The notes under the pieces were generated by a model that was not told where the DNA came from, did no database searches, and saw only the letters and a list, made by a program, of their open reading frames with translations. From Croceimicrobium sp963974215 (lineage in GTDB: Bacteria; Bacteroidota; Bacteroidia; Flavobacteriales; Schleiferiaceae): a stretch of DNA of 64,000 bases. The first letter of the stretch is position 1. Every line of letters starts with the position of its first letter. Where the stretch lies: contig CAXBBL010000004.1 in NCBI GenBank assembly GCA_963974215.1, positions 62,001 to 126,000 on the forward strand, read 5' to 3'. Shown here in pieces: positions 26,516 through 36,032 of the stretch. The position numbers and the translations under genes are program-made.

Positions 26516-26974
26516 ATGAAAAATAACCTACTAAAAGAGTTTAAAGAATTTGCAGTCAAAGGGAATGTGATTGACTTTGCAATTGGAGTTATAATTGGCT
26601 CTTCTTTTAATAAGGTAGTGGATGTTTTGGTGAAAGAGATTTTTCTGCCTCCGCTTTCTTTGATTACAGACGGAGTTAATTGGGAGAATAAAAAAATTAT
26701 TTTGCGAGAAAGCATATTGGAAAATGGGGTGGTGAAACTAGAGGAAATTGCTATTGGCTATGGGAAACTTTTAGAAGCGACGGTAGATTTTTTAATTGTT
26801 GGTTTTACAATTTTCATTGTGGTTAAGTTTATGAACTCAATACGCAAAAAATCTCATGATCCAAAAAATGACACGGTCTCTACGCCAAAAGATATAGAGC
26901 TCTTAAATCTTATTACAGAACTTCTAGAAAAGCAGATTGAATTAACGGAAAGCCAGGCAAGGAAAGAGGCTTGA
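26516..26974 (+). CDS. mscL: Large-conductance mechanosensitive channel
   Basis: MscL is an inner-membrane emergency valve that opens under membrane tension during hypo-osmotic shock. The family signature is present at the N-terminus: LKEFKEFAVKGNVIDFAIGVIIGSSFNKVVDVLVKEIFLPPLSL (first helix and loop), and the second helix LIVGFTIFIVVKFMNSI. The charged C-terminal helix ends in LEKQIELTESQARKEA. At 152 aa it is slightly longer than E. coli MscL because of the periplasmic loop. It is the only convincing plus-strand gene between 7 and 50 kb. Confidence 0.96.
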   Translation: MKNNLLKEFKEFAVKGNVIDFAIGVIIGSSFNKVVDVLVKEIFLPPLSLITDGVNWENKKIILRESILENGVVKLEEIAIGYGKLLEATVDFLIVGFTIFIVVKFMNSIRKKSHDPKNDTVSTPKDIELLNLITELLEKQIELTESQARKEA

Positions 26975-27043
26975 CCCAAAACTTTCCAATGTAAATATGG
27001 GGCAACTAGTTCGTAAGGATTGTTATTCTTATCTCTTCCATGT

Positions 27044-27727
27044 TTAACTTAACGCACCCTTATTCTCTCTTCGCACTCCTTTTATAAGCAGCCACAAGGT
27101 AAGCGAGAACTCGCCAATTACACCTCCACCAATTACAAGTATTTCAAATAGTGGCTTATATTCCTGGTAGGGAGCCCAAAAAAGCTGAGCCCCACTATCA
27201 GCGAGATAGGTGAGCCCGGCAATTTGAAGCAAAAGACCAATAAAGTCAGGGAAATTAAGCGACTTAACCATAAGCCAGCCTAGCATAATAAGATGTGCTC
27301 CAAAAAATAGAAGACCGACATTCCAAATCATGTTAAATGTTTCCAACAGATCAATTACAGCTGCTGGTCTGGCTGTTCCGCTTTGCGCAATGGAAGCGAT
27401 TTCGAAAAGGTTTACTAGCGCCAAGAGGAAGATTAGACCATTTATAAAGCGGATTAGGGAAGAGCTTAATGCCCAATTCCTATGAACCGACTTCAACAGT
27501 TTGTACAGTGGAAAAGCCAAAAGAATGTCTACAATAATCATAAGACTGAAAGAAGCAACCCCTAACTGAAAAAGCCCTATTTGTGTGGAGATGTTTTCTA
27601 GCGTAAGCTGTGGATTATTATCAACTACCATTCCTTCAAGGGTGTAAAAATTGGCGAAAAATCCACTAATAAAAATGGCAAGATATCCGAGCCCGGTAAG
27701 ACGAGCGATGCTTATAAGTGATCTCAT
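27044..27727 (-). CDS. DUF4386 family multi-pass membrane protein (paralogue of 15947-16639)
   Basis: About seven hydrophobic helices fill 227 aa, beginning IARLTGLGYLAIFISGFFANFY and containing LLFFGAHLIMLGWLM and FIGLLLQIAGLTYLADSGAQLFW. The pattern matches DUF4386, a family of unknown function. It lies 25 bp downstream of an alcohol dehydrogenase gene and would be expressed from the tandem-operator promoter at 28782-28853, next to regulator 2. The arrangement mirrors the DUF4386 gene beside regulator 1. Confidence 0.8.
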   Translation of the reverse strand: MRSLISIARLTGLGYLAIFISGFFANFYTLEGMVVDNNPQLTLENISTQIGLFQLGVASFSLMIIVDILLAFPLYKLLKSVHRNWALSSSLIRFINGLIFLLALVNLFEIASIAQSGTARPAAVIDLLETFNMIWNVGLLFFGAHLIMLGWLMVKSLNFPDFIGLLLQIAGLTYLADSGAQLFWAPYQEYKPLFEILVIGGGVIGEFSLTLWLLIKGVRRENKGALS

Positions 27728-27752
27728 TATTATTGATTTTATACTAGGAAAA

Positions 27753-28745
27753 TTACTGAACTGCGATTACTACGTTTCCCTTTTTATGCCCGGCACTCAC
27801 GTAGGTATGCGCTTCTGCTACCTTTTCTAATGGGTACTGACGGTCGATGATAGTTTTTAAATTGCCCTGGCGAATCATGTCAATGAGTTCTGCCAGCATC
27901 TCTTTAATGATAGGGGCCTGGAGCATACCAGTAGCCGCGAATTTTGCTTTTTTAGAAGAGAAAGCTGAGGTCCACATCATTTGTAGCAACAGTTTGAAAT
28001 TAAGAACAGGTGATAAATACTGACCCTTTTGGGTAAGCACACGCTTACAGTCCTTAAAGCTTCGTTTGCCCACGGTGTCGTAAACCATATCATAAGTTTT
28101 GTTGCTTTCCGTAAAATCCTGTTTGGTGTAATCAATCACATAGTCGGCCCCAAGAGATTTAACCAAGCCAATGTTTCGGGTACTGCAAACACCGGTTACT
28201 TCCGCTCCAAACTGCTTGGCCAATTGTATCGCAGCTGTTCCTAAAGCTCCTGAGGCCCCATTAATAAGTACTTTATCACCAGGTTTGATACCGCCACTTA
28301 CCTTGCTTAAAAAGTTCAGAGAAGTAACAGGGCCGTCTCCAATTCCGGCAGCATCTTCAAAACTGATATTTTCAGGCAGATGCATTACCGTTCCATCTGC
28401 CGGCACGGTAATATATTCGGCATAAGCGCCAAAAGAGTCAACGTTTTCACCAAAGACCCGGTCACCAATTTTAACGTTGGATACCTCTGAGCCCACAGAC
28501 TCTACTATCCCTGAAAAGCTGGTACCCCAGATTGAGTTTTTAGGCTTGAACAAACCCAACATCAACCGCCCGATGTAGGGTTTACCTGTGCGCATCATGG
28601 CGTCTGCTTGGGTTACGGTTGTGTTTTTAATTTTCACCAATACTTCATTGGGTTTAATCGAGGGTTGCTTTACATTCTTTAATTGTAAAACGGATGGAGA
28701 TCCGTATCCTGTGGCTACTATTGCTTTCATCGTATTGGCTTTCAT
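27753..28745 (-). CDS. Zinc-independent NAD(P)-dependent alcohol dehydrogenase (quinone oxidoreductase type)
   Basis: This is a medium-chain dehydrogenase/reductase. MKAIVATGYGSPSVLQLKNV starts the GroES-like domain; GDRVFGENVDSFGAYAEYI and EDAAGIGDGPVTSLNFL follow; the cofactor-binding AASGALGTAAIQLAKQFGAEV and DYVIDYTKQDF are clear. The structural and catalytic zinc ligands are absent, as in NADPH:quinone reductases. The start could be 28745 or 28730. It probably reduces a reactive carbonyl or quinone. It is the first gene of an operon with DUF4386 and has a paralogue at 38246. Confidence 0.88.
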   Translation of the reverse strand: MKANTMKAIVATGYGSPSVLQLKNVKQPSIKPNEVLVKIKNTTVTQADAMMRTGKPYIGRLMLGLFKPKNSIWGTSFSGIVESVGSEVSNVKIGDRVFGENVDSFGAYAEYITVPADGTVMHLPENISFEDAAGIGDGPVTSLNFLSKVSGGIKPGDKVLINGASGALGTAAIQLAKQFGAEVTGVCSTRNIGLVKSLGADYVIDYTKQDFTESNKTYDMVYDTVGKRSFKDCKRVLTQKGQYLSPVLNFKLLLQMMWTSAFSSKKAKFAATGMLQAPIIKEMLAELIDMIRQGNLKTIIDRQYPLEKVAEAHTYVSAGHKKGNVVIAVQ

Positions 28746-28781
28746 CTTAATTTGATTTTTGTTTTACAAAGATTTAAGATG

Positions 28782-28853
28782 CAAATGAAGCTTGGATTGA
28801 GAGCCTAAGAGTTCGATATTTACTTATAGCGGTTCTGCATTATAATTAAGAAC
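28782..28853 (-). promoter_or_regulatory. Promoter with two tandem operators, alcohol dehydrogenase-DUF4386 operon
   Basis: GTTCGATATT.. at 28811-28832 and GTTCTGCATT/ATAATTAAGAAC at 28832-28853 start 21 bp apart; the second is a clean palindrome inside CGGTTC..GAACCG. The first is exactly 25 nt from CAAA at 28782-28785 (minus-strand TTTG). Bases 28854-29078 show nothing else. Confidence 0.8.
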
Positions 28854-29078
28854 CGAAAAGTTTATTAGGCTAATAGAAAATCAATCTCCCCACAGCAATT
28901 ATTACTCAGTTTAAGGGTTTGGTTGATTTGTGTTGAAAGGAGTTGTAAAGGACTGCAGTATTTAGCTTGAAATTAGAAGCTATTCAGAGGTTGATTATCG
29001 ACAACTGTATATTTCGCCTTTAGGCCGTGCTTCGATTCATTAGGAGGCCTTGCCGATGCTGTACCTGATTTATGAATA

Positions 29079-30866
29079 TTAGGCTTGGGTCCTGGATTTT
29101 AGAAACTCCTTGGGCGTCATTCCCACTTCCTTCTTAAAATAAGTATTAAAAACCGTTTTGGAGTTAAAGCCACTTTCGTAAGCCAAACCGATTAAGGAAA
29201 TATGAGAATTGGCTTCATCTACTGCTAATTCTTTAAAATATTCTACCCGGAAGTGATTAATAAACTGATTGAAGTTTTTTCCCAGCCGATCATTCAACAG
29301 CCAAGAAAGTTGATTGGGGTGAATCTCAATTCTTTCTGCCAAAGAGCGAAGGGATAGGTCAGGGGAGAGGAAAGGCTGCTCCTCAGTCATATAAGTTAAA
29401 AGTGTGTTGGAATAATTTGAGGCAGTTTCGTCATCCAAGAGAGCTGCCTTTATTTTCTCTTGCTTAGCTTTTGGCAATTGCCCATATAGCTTAGTTTTAA
29501 AAGCCTCATATCTAGTATCCTTGCGGAGATTACTTGCCAAGGGTCCGGCAAAACCAAGTAATAGTATGGATGACTTCATGTCGATGGCCTTTTCCAACCA
29601 GTTAAAAGCCGTATCATATTCTTCCTTTAGAGCGTAAGCTTGCATGAGATAGGAATGCTCCTGAAAGGCCATCGGGCTCTGAGCCTGGGTGAAAAGCTCC
29701 TCAAAAAATTTAGCAGCTTCCTTTTCATTCTTTCCAATAATATGTGCCAAACAAGAAATGCCCAATGCATCGCCTTTAGGTATAAAACCTTCAGGCGATT
29801 GTTCAATTATAGCTAATGCTTCATCTACCCTATTAAGGTTAAGGAGCGAATAACACTTGGTAACTATCGCGGGTAGGTTATGTGGGTTTTCCTCGAGGCA
29901 TTGATTCAAAATATTAAGAGCGATCTCAAACTCGCTATTAAGGTGGTGGTAATAGGCCTTATAAAAAATAGTTTCCTGGTTTAATGGATCAATTTCTAAA
30001 GCCACTTCAAGGTGCTTCCAAGCTTGTTTCATATCCCCAATCAAAAGGAATAAAAAGGCAGTGAAAAGCTGGGCTTCAGGATAGTTTGGATTTAATTCAA
30101 CCGACTTTTTTGCATGTTTAAAAGATTCCTGAAAGTCTGCTTTTACAAAAAAGGAAATATTGGCAAGCTGATAATGTGCAGGAGCGTTATTGGGATCAAT
30201 TTTTAAAGCTTGGTTGGTATAGTTTGAGCTATTGGTCCAGGCTTCTTCATAAGGCATATTATCAGTAACGCCCAAAAATCCATAGGCATCGGCTAGGCCA
30301 ACTAAAGAGGGAATATGTTTCGGGTCTAGGCTCAAAGCTTTATTCCATAGTTCAATGGATTTTCTCACATCTTGAGGGTTCCATTTATTAAAATGAAATT
30401 TAGCTTTTAAGGAAAGCTCATAGGCGTCGATACTTTCGGTCTGTTTCCGAACCAGGTGTTCGGCTATCTCAAAGTGTCCGTACTGTTCCCTTAGTTTTTC
30501 AGCGATGAGCAAGCTTATCTCGTCCTGTATTTCAAAGATATTTTCTAGCTTTCGATCCCAGGTCTCCGACCAAAAATGAAAGTCGTCTTCAGCCTGTATC
30601 AATTGGGCCGTAATACGCACTGTACTGCCAGCTGAGCGCACACTGCCTTCAAGAATTGCAGAGACATCCAGCGTTTCCGCGACATCCTTGATGGATACTG
30701 GTTTGCCTTTAAAAAAGAAAGACGAGGTCCGGGAGGTAACCTGCAGACTTTCAACTTTAGCCAAGGCATTTATAATTTCTTCGGTAATACCATCGCTGAA
30801 ATATTCATTTTCAGGATTGGAGCTCATATTTACAAAAGGGAGTACTGCTATAGTAGTGGCTGGCAT
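29079..30866 (-). CDS. TolB-like/TPR/AraC transcriptional regulator 2
   Basis: ATG at 30866 (MPATTIAVLPFVNMS) is preferred over the TTG at 30887. The TolB-like N-terminus contains PENEYFSDGITEEIINALAK and ILEGSVRSAGSTVRITAQLI. TPR-like helices follow, such as SIELWNKALSLDPKHIPSL and AWKHLEVALEIDPLNQE. The AraC C-terminus has IHPNQLSWLLNDRLGKNFNQ and LAYESGFNSKTVFNTYFKK. It is a cytoplasmic regulator without membrane helices, closely related to those at 16758 and 41114. The next promoter downstream, about 230 bp after its stop, carries tandem operators and drives a dehydrogenase and DUF4386 protein. Confidence 0.85.
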   Translation of the reverse strand: MPATTIAVLPFVNMSSNPENEYFSDGITEEIINALAKVESLQVTSRTSSFFFKGKPVSIKDVAETLDVSAILEGSVRSAGSTVRITAQLIQAEDDFHFWSETWDRKLENIFEIQDEISLLIAEKLREQYGHFEIAEHLVRKQTESIDAYELSLKAKFHFNKWNPQDVRKSIELWNKALSLDPKHIPSLVGLADAYGFLGVTDNMPYEEAWTNSSNYTNQALKIDPNNAPAHYQLANISFFVKADFQESFKHAKKSVELNPNYPEAQLFTAFLFLLIGDMKQAWKHLEVALEIDPLNQETIFYKAYYHHLNSEFEIALNILNQCLEENPHNLPAIVTKCYSLLNLNRVDEALAIIEQSPEGFIPKGDALGISCLAHIIGKNEKEAAKFFEELFTQAQSPMAFQEHSYLMQAYALKEEYDTAFNWLEKAIDMKSSILLLGFAGPLASNLRKDTRYEAFKTKLYGQLPKAKQEKIKAALLDDETASNYSNTLLTYMTEEQPFLSPDLSLRSLAERIEIHPNQLSWLLNDRLGKNFNQFINHFRVEYFKELAVDEANSHISLIGLAYESGFNSKTVFNTYFKKEVGMTPKEFLKSRTQA

Positions 30867-30956
30867 TGGGATAGATTCAATCTGCAAGATAGCTTGCTCA
30901 TTTTTAAAACTGAAAATTATAGTTTAAAAACTACTTTTTGAAATGGCGCGTAAGGC

Positions 30957-31868
30957 TTAATTTCCTATAAAATTGGCAATAGCTTTAATTGATTCTGCCG
31001 TCTTTTCTTCTTGAACAAAATGGCCACATTCAAATTCTATTGTTTTAGCATTTGGAAGTCGCTCTTGCCACTTTTTAAGGTATTCTATGGTTATAAATTC
31101 GTCTTTAGTGCCCCAAATAATCAACCATTTTTTGTCCGCTAATGGGTCAAGTTTTTCCCACTGATTTTGATACCAGCTTGAAGAGCCAACCAATGCTTTT
31201 GCAAGGTTAAGCAAAGGAATTCTTGAGCTTTTATTTGGAAATGGTTTTATGTACTGATTATGTACTTCTTTCGAAAGGTTTTTCTTGTCGGCGAAGCCCT
31301 TTTTCAATAATCCTTTGGGAGAGAAATTCATATTCAAATACAGAAACTTGCCTAACCAACTGTTGATGGTCTTGTCAATTTTTTGAGCTTGTTTACCATC
31401 GGCTGTTGCCCATAACCACGAGTTAAATAATACTACTCTTTTAATTCTCTCGTAATTTTCAATTCCGGCTAATAATCCTATAGGTCCGCCAAAATCATGC
31501 ACTACCAATGTAATGTCTGGCAGGTCTAATTTCTTGATAAACTCGCTTAGGTTTTGAGCATGCCATTCAGGTGTTCCTGAAACTGAGTCTGGTTTTTCAG
31601 ATAATCCAAATCCAAGATGATCTATGGCAATGCAACGATGATCTTTGGAAAATTCCTTTATAAAATCCCTGTAAAGGAATGACCATGTTGGCGTGCCATG
31701 CACAAAAAGAATAAGGTCACCCTTTCCTTCGTCTACATAATGCATGTTACCTGCTTTTAATTGCAGAAATTTACTTTCAAAAGGATATTGTGTTGTGTCT
31801 ACCCACGATTGGGAAAATGCTGTTGTGCTCATGGTGAAAAAGATTAAAATGTTTACTAGTCGTTTCAT
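30957..31868 (-). CDS. Secreted alpha/beta hydrolase, haloalkane dehalogenase-like
   Basis: A signal peptide (LVNILIFFTMSTTAFSQ) precedes an alpha/beta hydrolase. The oxyanion segment is VHGTPTWSFLYRDF, the nucleophile elbow is VVHDFGGPIGL with aspartate as nucleophile, WGTKDEF carries the acid, and FECGHFVQEE carries the catalytic histidine. An aspartate nucleophile after HGxPxW is typical of haloalkane dehalogenases and epoxide hydrolases. Length is 303 aa. A Crp/Fnr-type regulator is encoded immediately upstream on the same strand. Substrate is unknown. Confidence 0.85.
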   Translation of the reverse strand: MKRLVNILIFFTMSTTAFSQSWVDTTQYPFESKFLQLKAGNMHYVDEGKGDLILFVHGTPTWSFLYRDFIKEFSKDHRCIAIDHLGFGLSEKPDSVSGTPEWHAQNLSEFIKKLDLPDITLVVHDFGGPIGLLAGIENYERIKRVVLFNSWLWATADGKQAQKIDKTINSWLGKFLYLNMNFSPKGLLKKGFADKKNLSKEVHNQYIKPFPNKSSRIPLLNLAKALVGSSSWYQNQWEKLDPLADKKWLIIWGTKDEFITIEYLKKWQERLPNAKTIEFECGHFVQEEKTAESIKAIANFIGN

Positions 31869-31884
31869 TGTTTTTAATTTGAAA

Positions 31885-31928
31885 CAAAGGTCTGACGGTT
31901 ATCACATTTTATTTTTGGTATAAACCAA
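31885..31928 (-). promoter_or_regulatory. Candidate promoter and palindrome upstream of the dehalogenase-like gene
   Basis: TTGGT-ATAA-ACCAA at 31915-31928 is a perfect short palindrome. It lies 26 nt upstream of the minus-strand TTTG at 31885-31888. It differs from the GTYC operators, so it may be the site of the adjacent Crp/Fnr-like protein. Confidence 0.4.
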
Positions 31929-31932
31929 GATT

Positions 31933-32493
31933 CTAAATCTTAATCGTGTTGAACAGCTTGCTAAAGTTTGTGGAATCAATACGTAAATAGGAGGCTAAGT
32001 CTTTGTGGGCAACCAAATTGAATAGGTGAGGGCTTCTTTGTGCAAAAGAGGTGAAGCGCTGATTTATATCAAAAGCCATTAGTTCATAGTGGCGTTGCAC
32101 CATGCCAATTAAAAAGAGTTCGGTGGCTTTTCTAAACAGCGTTTCTATTTCCCGATGTTCCTGCATCAATTGTTGATGCTTCTCAAAAGAGATTCGAAGA
32201 AATGTACTTTTCGTTACTGTTTCCAAGAAATACTTTGAGGGCGTTTGGGTTAGAAAAGATTCTGGAATACCACTAAAAGATGGAGGATAAGTAAAAGCAA
32301 TGACGTGTTGCTTGTCTTCGTTTAAGTAATAGGATTTTTGGACTCCATTAAGTACAAAATACATGTAGCGCTCCGTTTCGCCCGGAGCCGTCATTATGGT
32401 CTTTTTAGGAGCCGTGTATTCCGTCCAATGCGAAATGTACTTGTCAAGAATTATTTGGTCTATTGAATGTATTTTATTGAGGAAATCTTTCAT
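31933..32493 (-). CDS. Crp/Fnr-family transcriptional regulator
   Basis: The start at 32493 (MKDFLNKIHSID) matches the usual N-terminus; the frame extends to 32529. A cyclic-nucleotide-binding-like barrel covers MTAPGETERYMYFVLNGVQKSYYL and the following strands. The C-terminal helix-turn-helix reads HKDLASYLRIDSTNFSKLFN. At about 186 aa it fits the short Bacteroidota Crp family. A palindrome, GCATTATAATGC, at 32526-32537 lies upstream of the start and could be an autoregulatory site. The gene precedes a hydrolase by 64 bp and may control it. Confidence 0.85.
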   Translation of the reverse strand: MKDFLNKIHSIDQIILDKYISHWTEYTAPKKTIMTAPGETERYMYFVLNGVQKSYYLNEDKQHVIAFTYPPSFSGIPESFLTQTPSKYFLETVTKSTFLRISFEKHQQLMQEHREIETLFRKATELFLIGMVQRHYELMAFDINQRFTSFAQRSPHLFNLVAHKDLASYLRIDSTNFSKLFNTIKI

Positions 32494-32601
32494 TCTTTCA
32501 TCATACGCAGTGCTTAGTATAAACCGCATTATAATGCAATTTAAGCATTATTGCAAGCTAAATTTTCATTCGTAAAGGTCTTCAATTCTCTATGTGATTA
32601 G

Positions 32602-33081
32602 TTAGCAGGTTACAGATTTCCTGTATCGCATGATAGCTATTGTTGTGGAACCAAGTAAAAAACCTGGTATGATTTGAACCAGAGCTCCATAAATGCCGTG
32701 GTTTAGGAGCGTTTGTGTCCAGTGATCAAAGTATAGTCCGTAATGAGTTCCAATTTCCCATCTTGTATCAACCCACCAAGCAGCAACAACAGTAAGCCTA
32801 GAAATAGGTGAAAAAATGATTAAACTGATTAAGAGGAGGAGATATGCTTTCTTATTGTAATAAAGTTTTACTCCCCAATAAACTGAAAAGGCTAAGGCTA
32901 GCCAGAGTAGTCCTAAAATGAAAATAACATATTCAGGTAGACCAGCTAGTTCAAGTAGAAAACGAGCCGGTGTTAAAAAAAGACTAATAATTATTGGGAG
33001 CTTGGCTAGATAAAATGATTGGTGAAGAAGGCTTTGCTTTTTCTCTAATTCTTTTTCTTTTGTCGTGGAATCTATATTTAC
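32602..33081 (-). CDS. Integral membrane protein of unknown function
   Basis: ATG at 33081 is preferred over the TTG at 33114. Four hydrophobic stretches are visible, including AKLPIIISLFLTPARFLLEL, YVIFILGLLWLALAFSVYW, LLLLISLIIFSPISRLTVVAAWW and ALVQIIPGFLLGSTTIAIM. The family was not recognised. It lies between the Crp/Fnr regulator and an S41 peptidase, all on the minus strand. Length is about 159 aa. Confidence 0.65.
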   Translation of the reverse strand, partial: VNIDSTTKEKELEKKQSLLHQSFYLAKLPIIISLFLTPARFLLELAGLPEYVIFILGLLWLALAFSVYWGVKLYYNKKAYLLLLISLIIFSPISRLTVVAAWWVDTRWEIGTHYGLYFDHWTQTLLNHGIYGALVQIIPGFLLGSTTIAIMRYRKSVTC

Positions 33082-33148
33082 CATTTTTGTGCTAGCAGCT
33101 AAGAGTTTGTGCAACAGGCTATTTAATGTCTATTATGCTATATGCGCT

Positions 33149-34492
33149 TCAGTTTTTAGTCTTCAAGTTTTTATCTGAACGGCCATTATCGTAATGCCCT
33201 TCAATGGCAAGGGTTTGTCCATTTTCTACCATGAATTTCAAGCGAAATGAACTATCCCCTTTTACCATAAAATAGTGATTGTTGAGCGGTATCAGTTTAT
33301 ATTGAGTTTCTGCGCCTCCTTTCTGATAATACAAGTTGTTGTCCTTTAAACTAATCTTCCTTGGTCCATAATTGCCAATGTAAGATTTAAGAATTGTAGT
33401 CTCAACCATTACCGGTTCCACTAAGGCCTGAAGTCTTTCCAAATGCCATACATAGAACTTTCTTTTGAAATCATCGTTTTTGTTTTCCTCTATTAAAGTC
33501 TCCAAAGCCTTAATTTGCGCAAATTCAAAGGCTTGGTTTGCTGGGATTTCAAAATGTGGGGTTACCCCAGTGCCTTCCCAGTTGGTTTTTGTGATTGGGT
33601 TTATAGCCCTTCCGGAGGGGATGTTTATCGAGAACTTTTCGGTAGCATTTACTGATCCACCTGGATGAGCTCCACCACCAGTGGTTTCCCCAATTATTGT
33701 GGCTCGTTTTAAATTCTTTAAATTGTAGCTAAACTCTTCTGCGGCAGAAAAGGTCCTGTTGCTGGTTAACAAGTATACGGGAGTATTAGGAACTCGCGTT
33801 CCTTGCACATAAGGAAGGGTCCAGGTTTGTGTAGTCTCATTGTTAGGTCTCCAATAAAAATTATTTAGGTGGACAGGATCGCTGTTAAATAAATAACTGG
33901 TGATAAGTTGAATCATAGCTGGACTGCCACCGCCATTCCTCCTTAAATCGATAATTATAGCATCACTGTTACTTAAAAAATTCATTGCAGAAACTGCTGT
34001 TGGACCAGCGTATTCTACATCAGAAAAGCTTCTTAAATCCAAGTAGCCAATATTTCCGCCCAATATTTTCAACTCTTTAAAACCAAAATTATCTCGTTTT
34101 ATATCATTGATGTATCGTTGGAGATAGTTCAAGCTATCTTCAAGGGTGAAAACTTCGTTTTGGGCTTTAATACCTTCAGGGTCATAATCTACATGAATGT
34201 GCTTGTCGTGGCTTATGGATAACAAATCAGCGGTAAGCTGGTAGGCAAAATCATTGGGATTGTTAATAGAATTATACTTGCCCTTTTTTAGATTTTCTCT
34301 GATATGATCAGACATCTCTTCGGCCACATCTGGAAAAATATAGAATCCCAGTAGCTTGTTACTGATTGAATCTACCGTAATCTCTTTTTCTTGATTGGTG
34401 AGTTTATCGTATCCAGACTGTGCATAAGCTTTATTATTAAGCACTATTGAAAGGAATATTATTACCGTTAAAATTGAATTCGTTCGTTTCAT
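33149..34492 (-). CDS. Secreted S41 family peptidase
   Basis: A signal peptide (ILTVIIFLSIVLNNKAYAQ) is followed by an N-terminal helical region and the S41 core: NIGYLDLRSF, DAIIIDLRRNGGGSP, LLTSNRTFSAAEEFSYNLK with the likely catalytic serine, then GETTGGGAHPGGSVN. An interphotoreceptor-retinoid-binding-protein-like arrangement without PDZ is likely. About 100 C-terminal residues form an extra domain. Length is 447 aa. It is a second S41 protein in the window, only distantly related to the one at 8496. The role is unknown. Confidence 0.87.
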   Translation of the reverse strand: MKRTNSILTVIIFLSIVLNNKAYAQSGYDKLTNQEKEITVDSISNKLLGFYIFPDVAEEMSDHIRENLKKGKYNSINNPNDFAYQLTADLLSISHDKHIHVDYDPEGIKAQNEVFTLEDSLNYLQRYINDIKRDNFGFKELKILGGNIGYLDLRSFSDVEYAGPTAVSAMNFLSNSDAIIIDLRRNGGGSPAMIQLITSYLFNSDPVHLNNFYWRPNNETTQTWTLPYVQGTRVPNTPVYLLTSNRTFSAAEEFSYNLKNLKRATIIGETTGGGAHPGGSVNATEKFSINIPSGRAINPITKTNWEGTGVTPHFEIPANQAFEFAQIKALETLIEENKNDDFKRKFYVWHLERLQALVEPVMVETTILKSYIGNYGPRKISLKDNNLYYQKGGAETQYKLIPLNNHYFMVKGDSSFRLKFMVENGQTLAIEGHYDNGRSDKNLKTKN

Positions 34493-34636
34493 AATTTTCT
34501 AAATGACAGTCCCTTACGTTAATATTTATTTGTGCTGCCATACCATGGCTGTGCAACTGCTTCTAGCTACAATTTATTAGGATAGCGGACAGTCATTATA
34601 ATTTATGGATATTCATTTATTTAAGCGAACAAACCG

Positions 34637-35884
34637 CTATTTTTCATTGAGAGCCTCAATCCTTTCTTTATAGTAATCTTTAGCACTTAATTCAAAGGCC
34701 TTGTTTAAGTATTTTAAGGCATTCACTTTGTCGTTTTCAGATTCATAATAATTCGCCATTGATTCATAGGCAGTAGCATTTTTAGGATTGTATTTTATAT
34801 TCAATTCAAAAAACATGAACGCCTTCTTAGGTTGTCCCATTTGCATATTCATGTAGCCATAGCCATTTAACATTTCGTCTATCATTGGTGCAGTGGGAAC
34901 ACCAAAATGTTCGGTATAGATTTGTTCCTGCTCCTTCAATAAGGTAACCAATACTTCTATAGGGGTTTCTGGATTATTATATTTTTGCGGAGATTTAAAC
35001 TGATACCATTCAAAAAGAAAAATCAGTCCATCTCTTATGGTTGGTAGCGGAACAGTACCATGTAAATCCTCATGATAAACCTTCGATGAAAAGTTTAATT
35101 GATTTTGGCTCTTCGCAAGTTGGGAGAATTCTAATATAGAACGGGCAGGCAATGAGAATTCTGAAGTGTCGCTCATTACATTATCAATCGTTATACTTTC
35201 ATTTTGGATATGTAACATCTCTGCAGCAAGTGAAACAAAAAGCGATTTCCCAGTGTAATCTTCCGATTTAAATTTTTCTTTAGCTTGTTTTAATAATTTT
35301 TGGTTGTCCCAATCCAAAGTTGGATCTATGGCTATATAATTTTGAAAGAGATGTGCATGGTTAATAAGCATATTTATGGTAAACTGGCCAGCATGAGAAT
35401 GACCAATTAATGTACGGTAGGCTATAGTTGGATACTTACTATCAATATATGGGATGAGTTCCTCTTCCATAAATTTAGTAAAGTTTTCTGCACCTCCAGT
35501 TTCATAATTAAAGGTACTACCACGTCTCATTTTTATCTGCGAAGTAGTTAAATCTCTTGTTCGGTTCTTGCGATTCGAAACCCCAACAAGTATCATATTG
35601 GGTAGGTAATGCCCCCAATAATTATCATAAACAGCTTCCAAAGTTCTTTCTAGTGAAAAGCCATCCATTAGATAGATTACGGCATATTTTTTATCATTAT
35701 CTGGCTGAAAATCACCTGGTAACCTTAGCCAAAAGTCACGACTTTCACCTAATGTTTTGGAAAATATGGAATCCACTATTCGATTTTGAAATTGCTCCGT
35801 TTGGGACTCACTTGTTTGTGCATTTGCATGCTGATTTCCCATTAAAACCGATCCGATAAGTACTAATAAGTAGATGTTTTTCAT
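34637..35884 (-). CDS. Secreted alpha/beta-fold esterase with C-terminal TPR
   Basis: ATG at 35884 gives a signal peptide (MKNIYLLVLIGSVLMGNQHANA). The esterase-D/IroE-like fold is shown by YAVIYLMDGFSLERTLEAVY, the nucleophile elbow LIGHSHAGQFTINML, AIDPTLDWDNQ and the histidine in EDLHGTVPLPTIRDG. Two TPR units close the protein (AFMFFELNIKYNPKNATAYES, NALKYLNKAFELSAKDYY). Length is 415 aa. It is a clear paralogue of 45153-46409. The substrate may be an ester or peptide; siderophore esterase is only one option. Confidence 0.85.
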   Translation of the reverse strand: MKNIYLLVLIGSVLMGNQHANAQTSESQTEQFQNRIVDSIFSKTLGESRDFWLRLPGDFQPDNDKKYAVIYLMDGFSLERTLEAVYDNYWGHYLPNMILVGVSNRKNRTRDLTTSQIKMRRGSTFNYETGGAENFTKFMEEELIPYIDSKYPTIAYRTLIGHSHAGQFTINMLINHAHLFQNYIAIDPTLDWDNQKLLKQAKEKFKSEDYTGKSLFVSLAAEMLHIQNESITIDNVMSDTSEFSLPARSILEFSQLAKSQNQLNFSSKVYHEDLHGTVPLPTIRDGLIFLFEWYQFKSPQKYNNPETPIEVLVTLLKEQEQIYTEHFGVPTAPMIDEMLNGYGYMNMQMGQPKKAFMFFELNIKYNPKNATAYESMANYYESENDKVNALKYLNKAFELSAKDYYKERIEALNEK

Positions 35885-36032
35885 TATGTTATTTAAATTT
35901 AAATGTAAAAAATACATAGGTTAAAATGAAAATTTATATTGGTTTTATTATTCATTATGAAGGCCGACGTTTTGGCTAAAATGCGTTTCTATGCAATTTA
36001 GGTTTTGTTGTTCGTTCATTTTATTTTTCTGT

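Noticed and set aside
34577..34620. GGACAGTCATTATAATTTATGGAT upstream region of the S41 peptidase, similar to the GTYC operator centre
   Set aside because: Only the ATTATAAT centre fits; the GTYC/GRAC arms and the 25-nt spacing to a TTTG box are missing.
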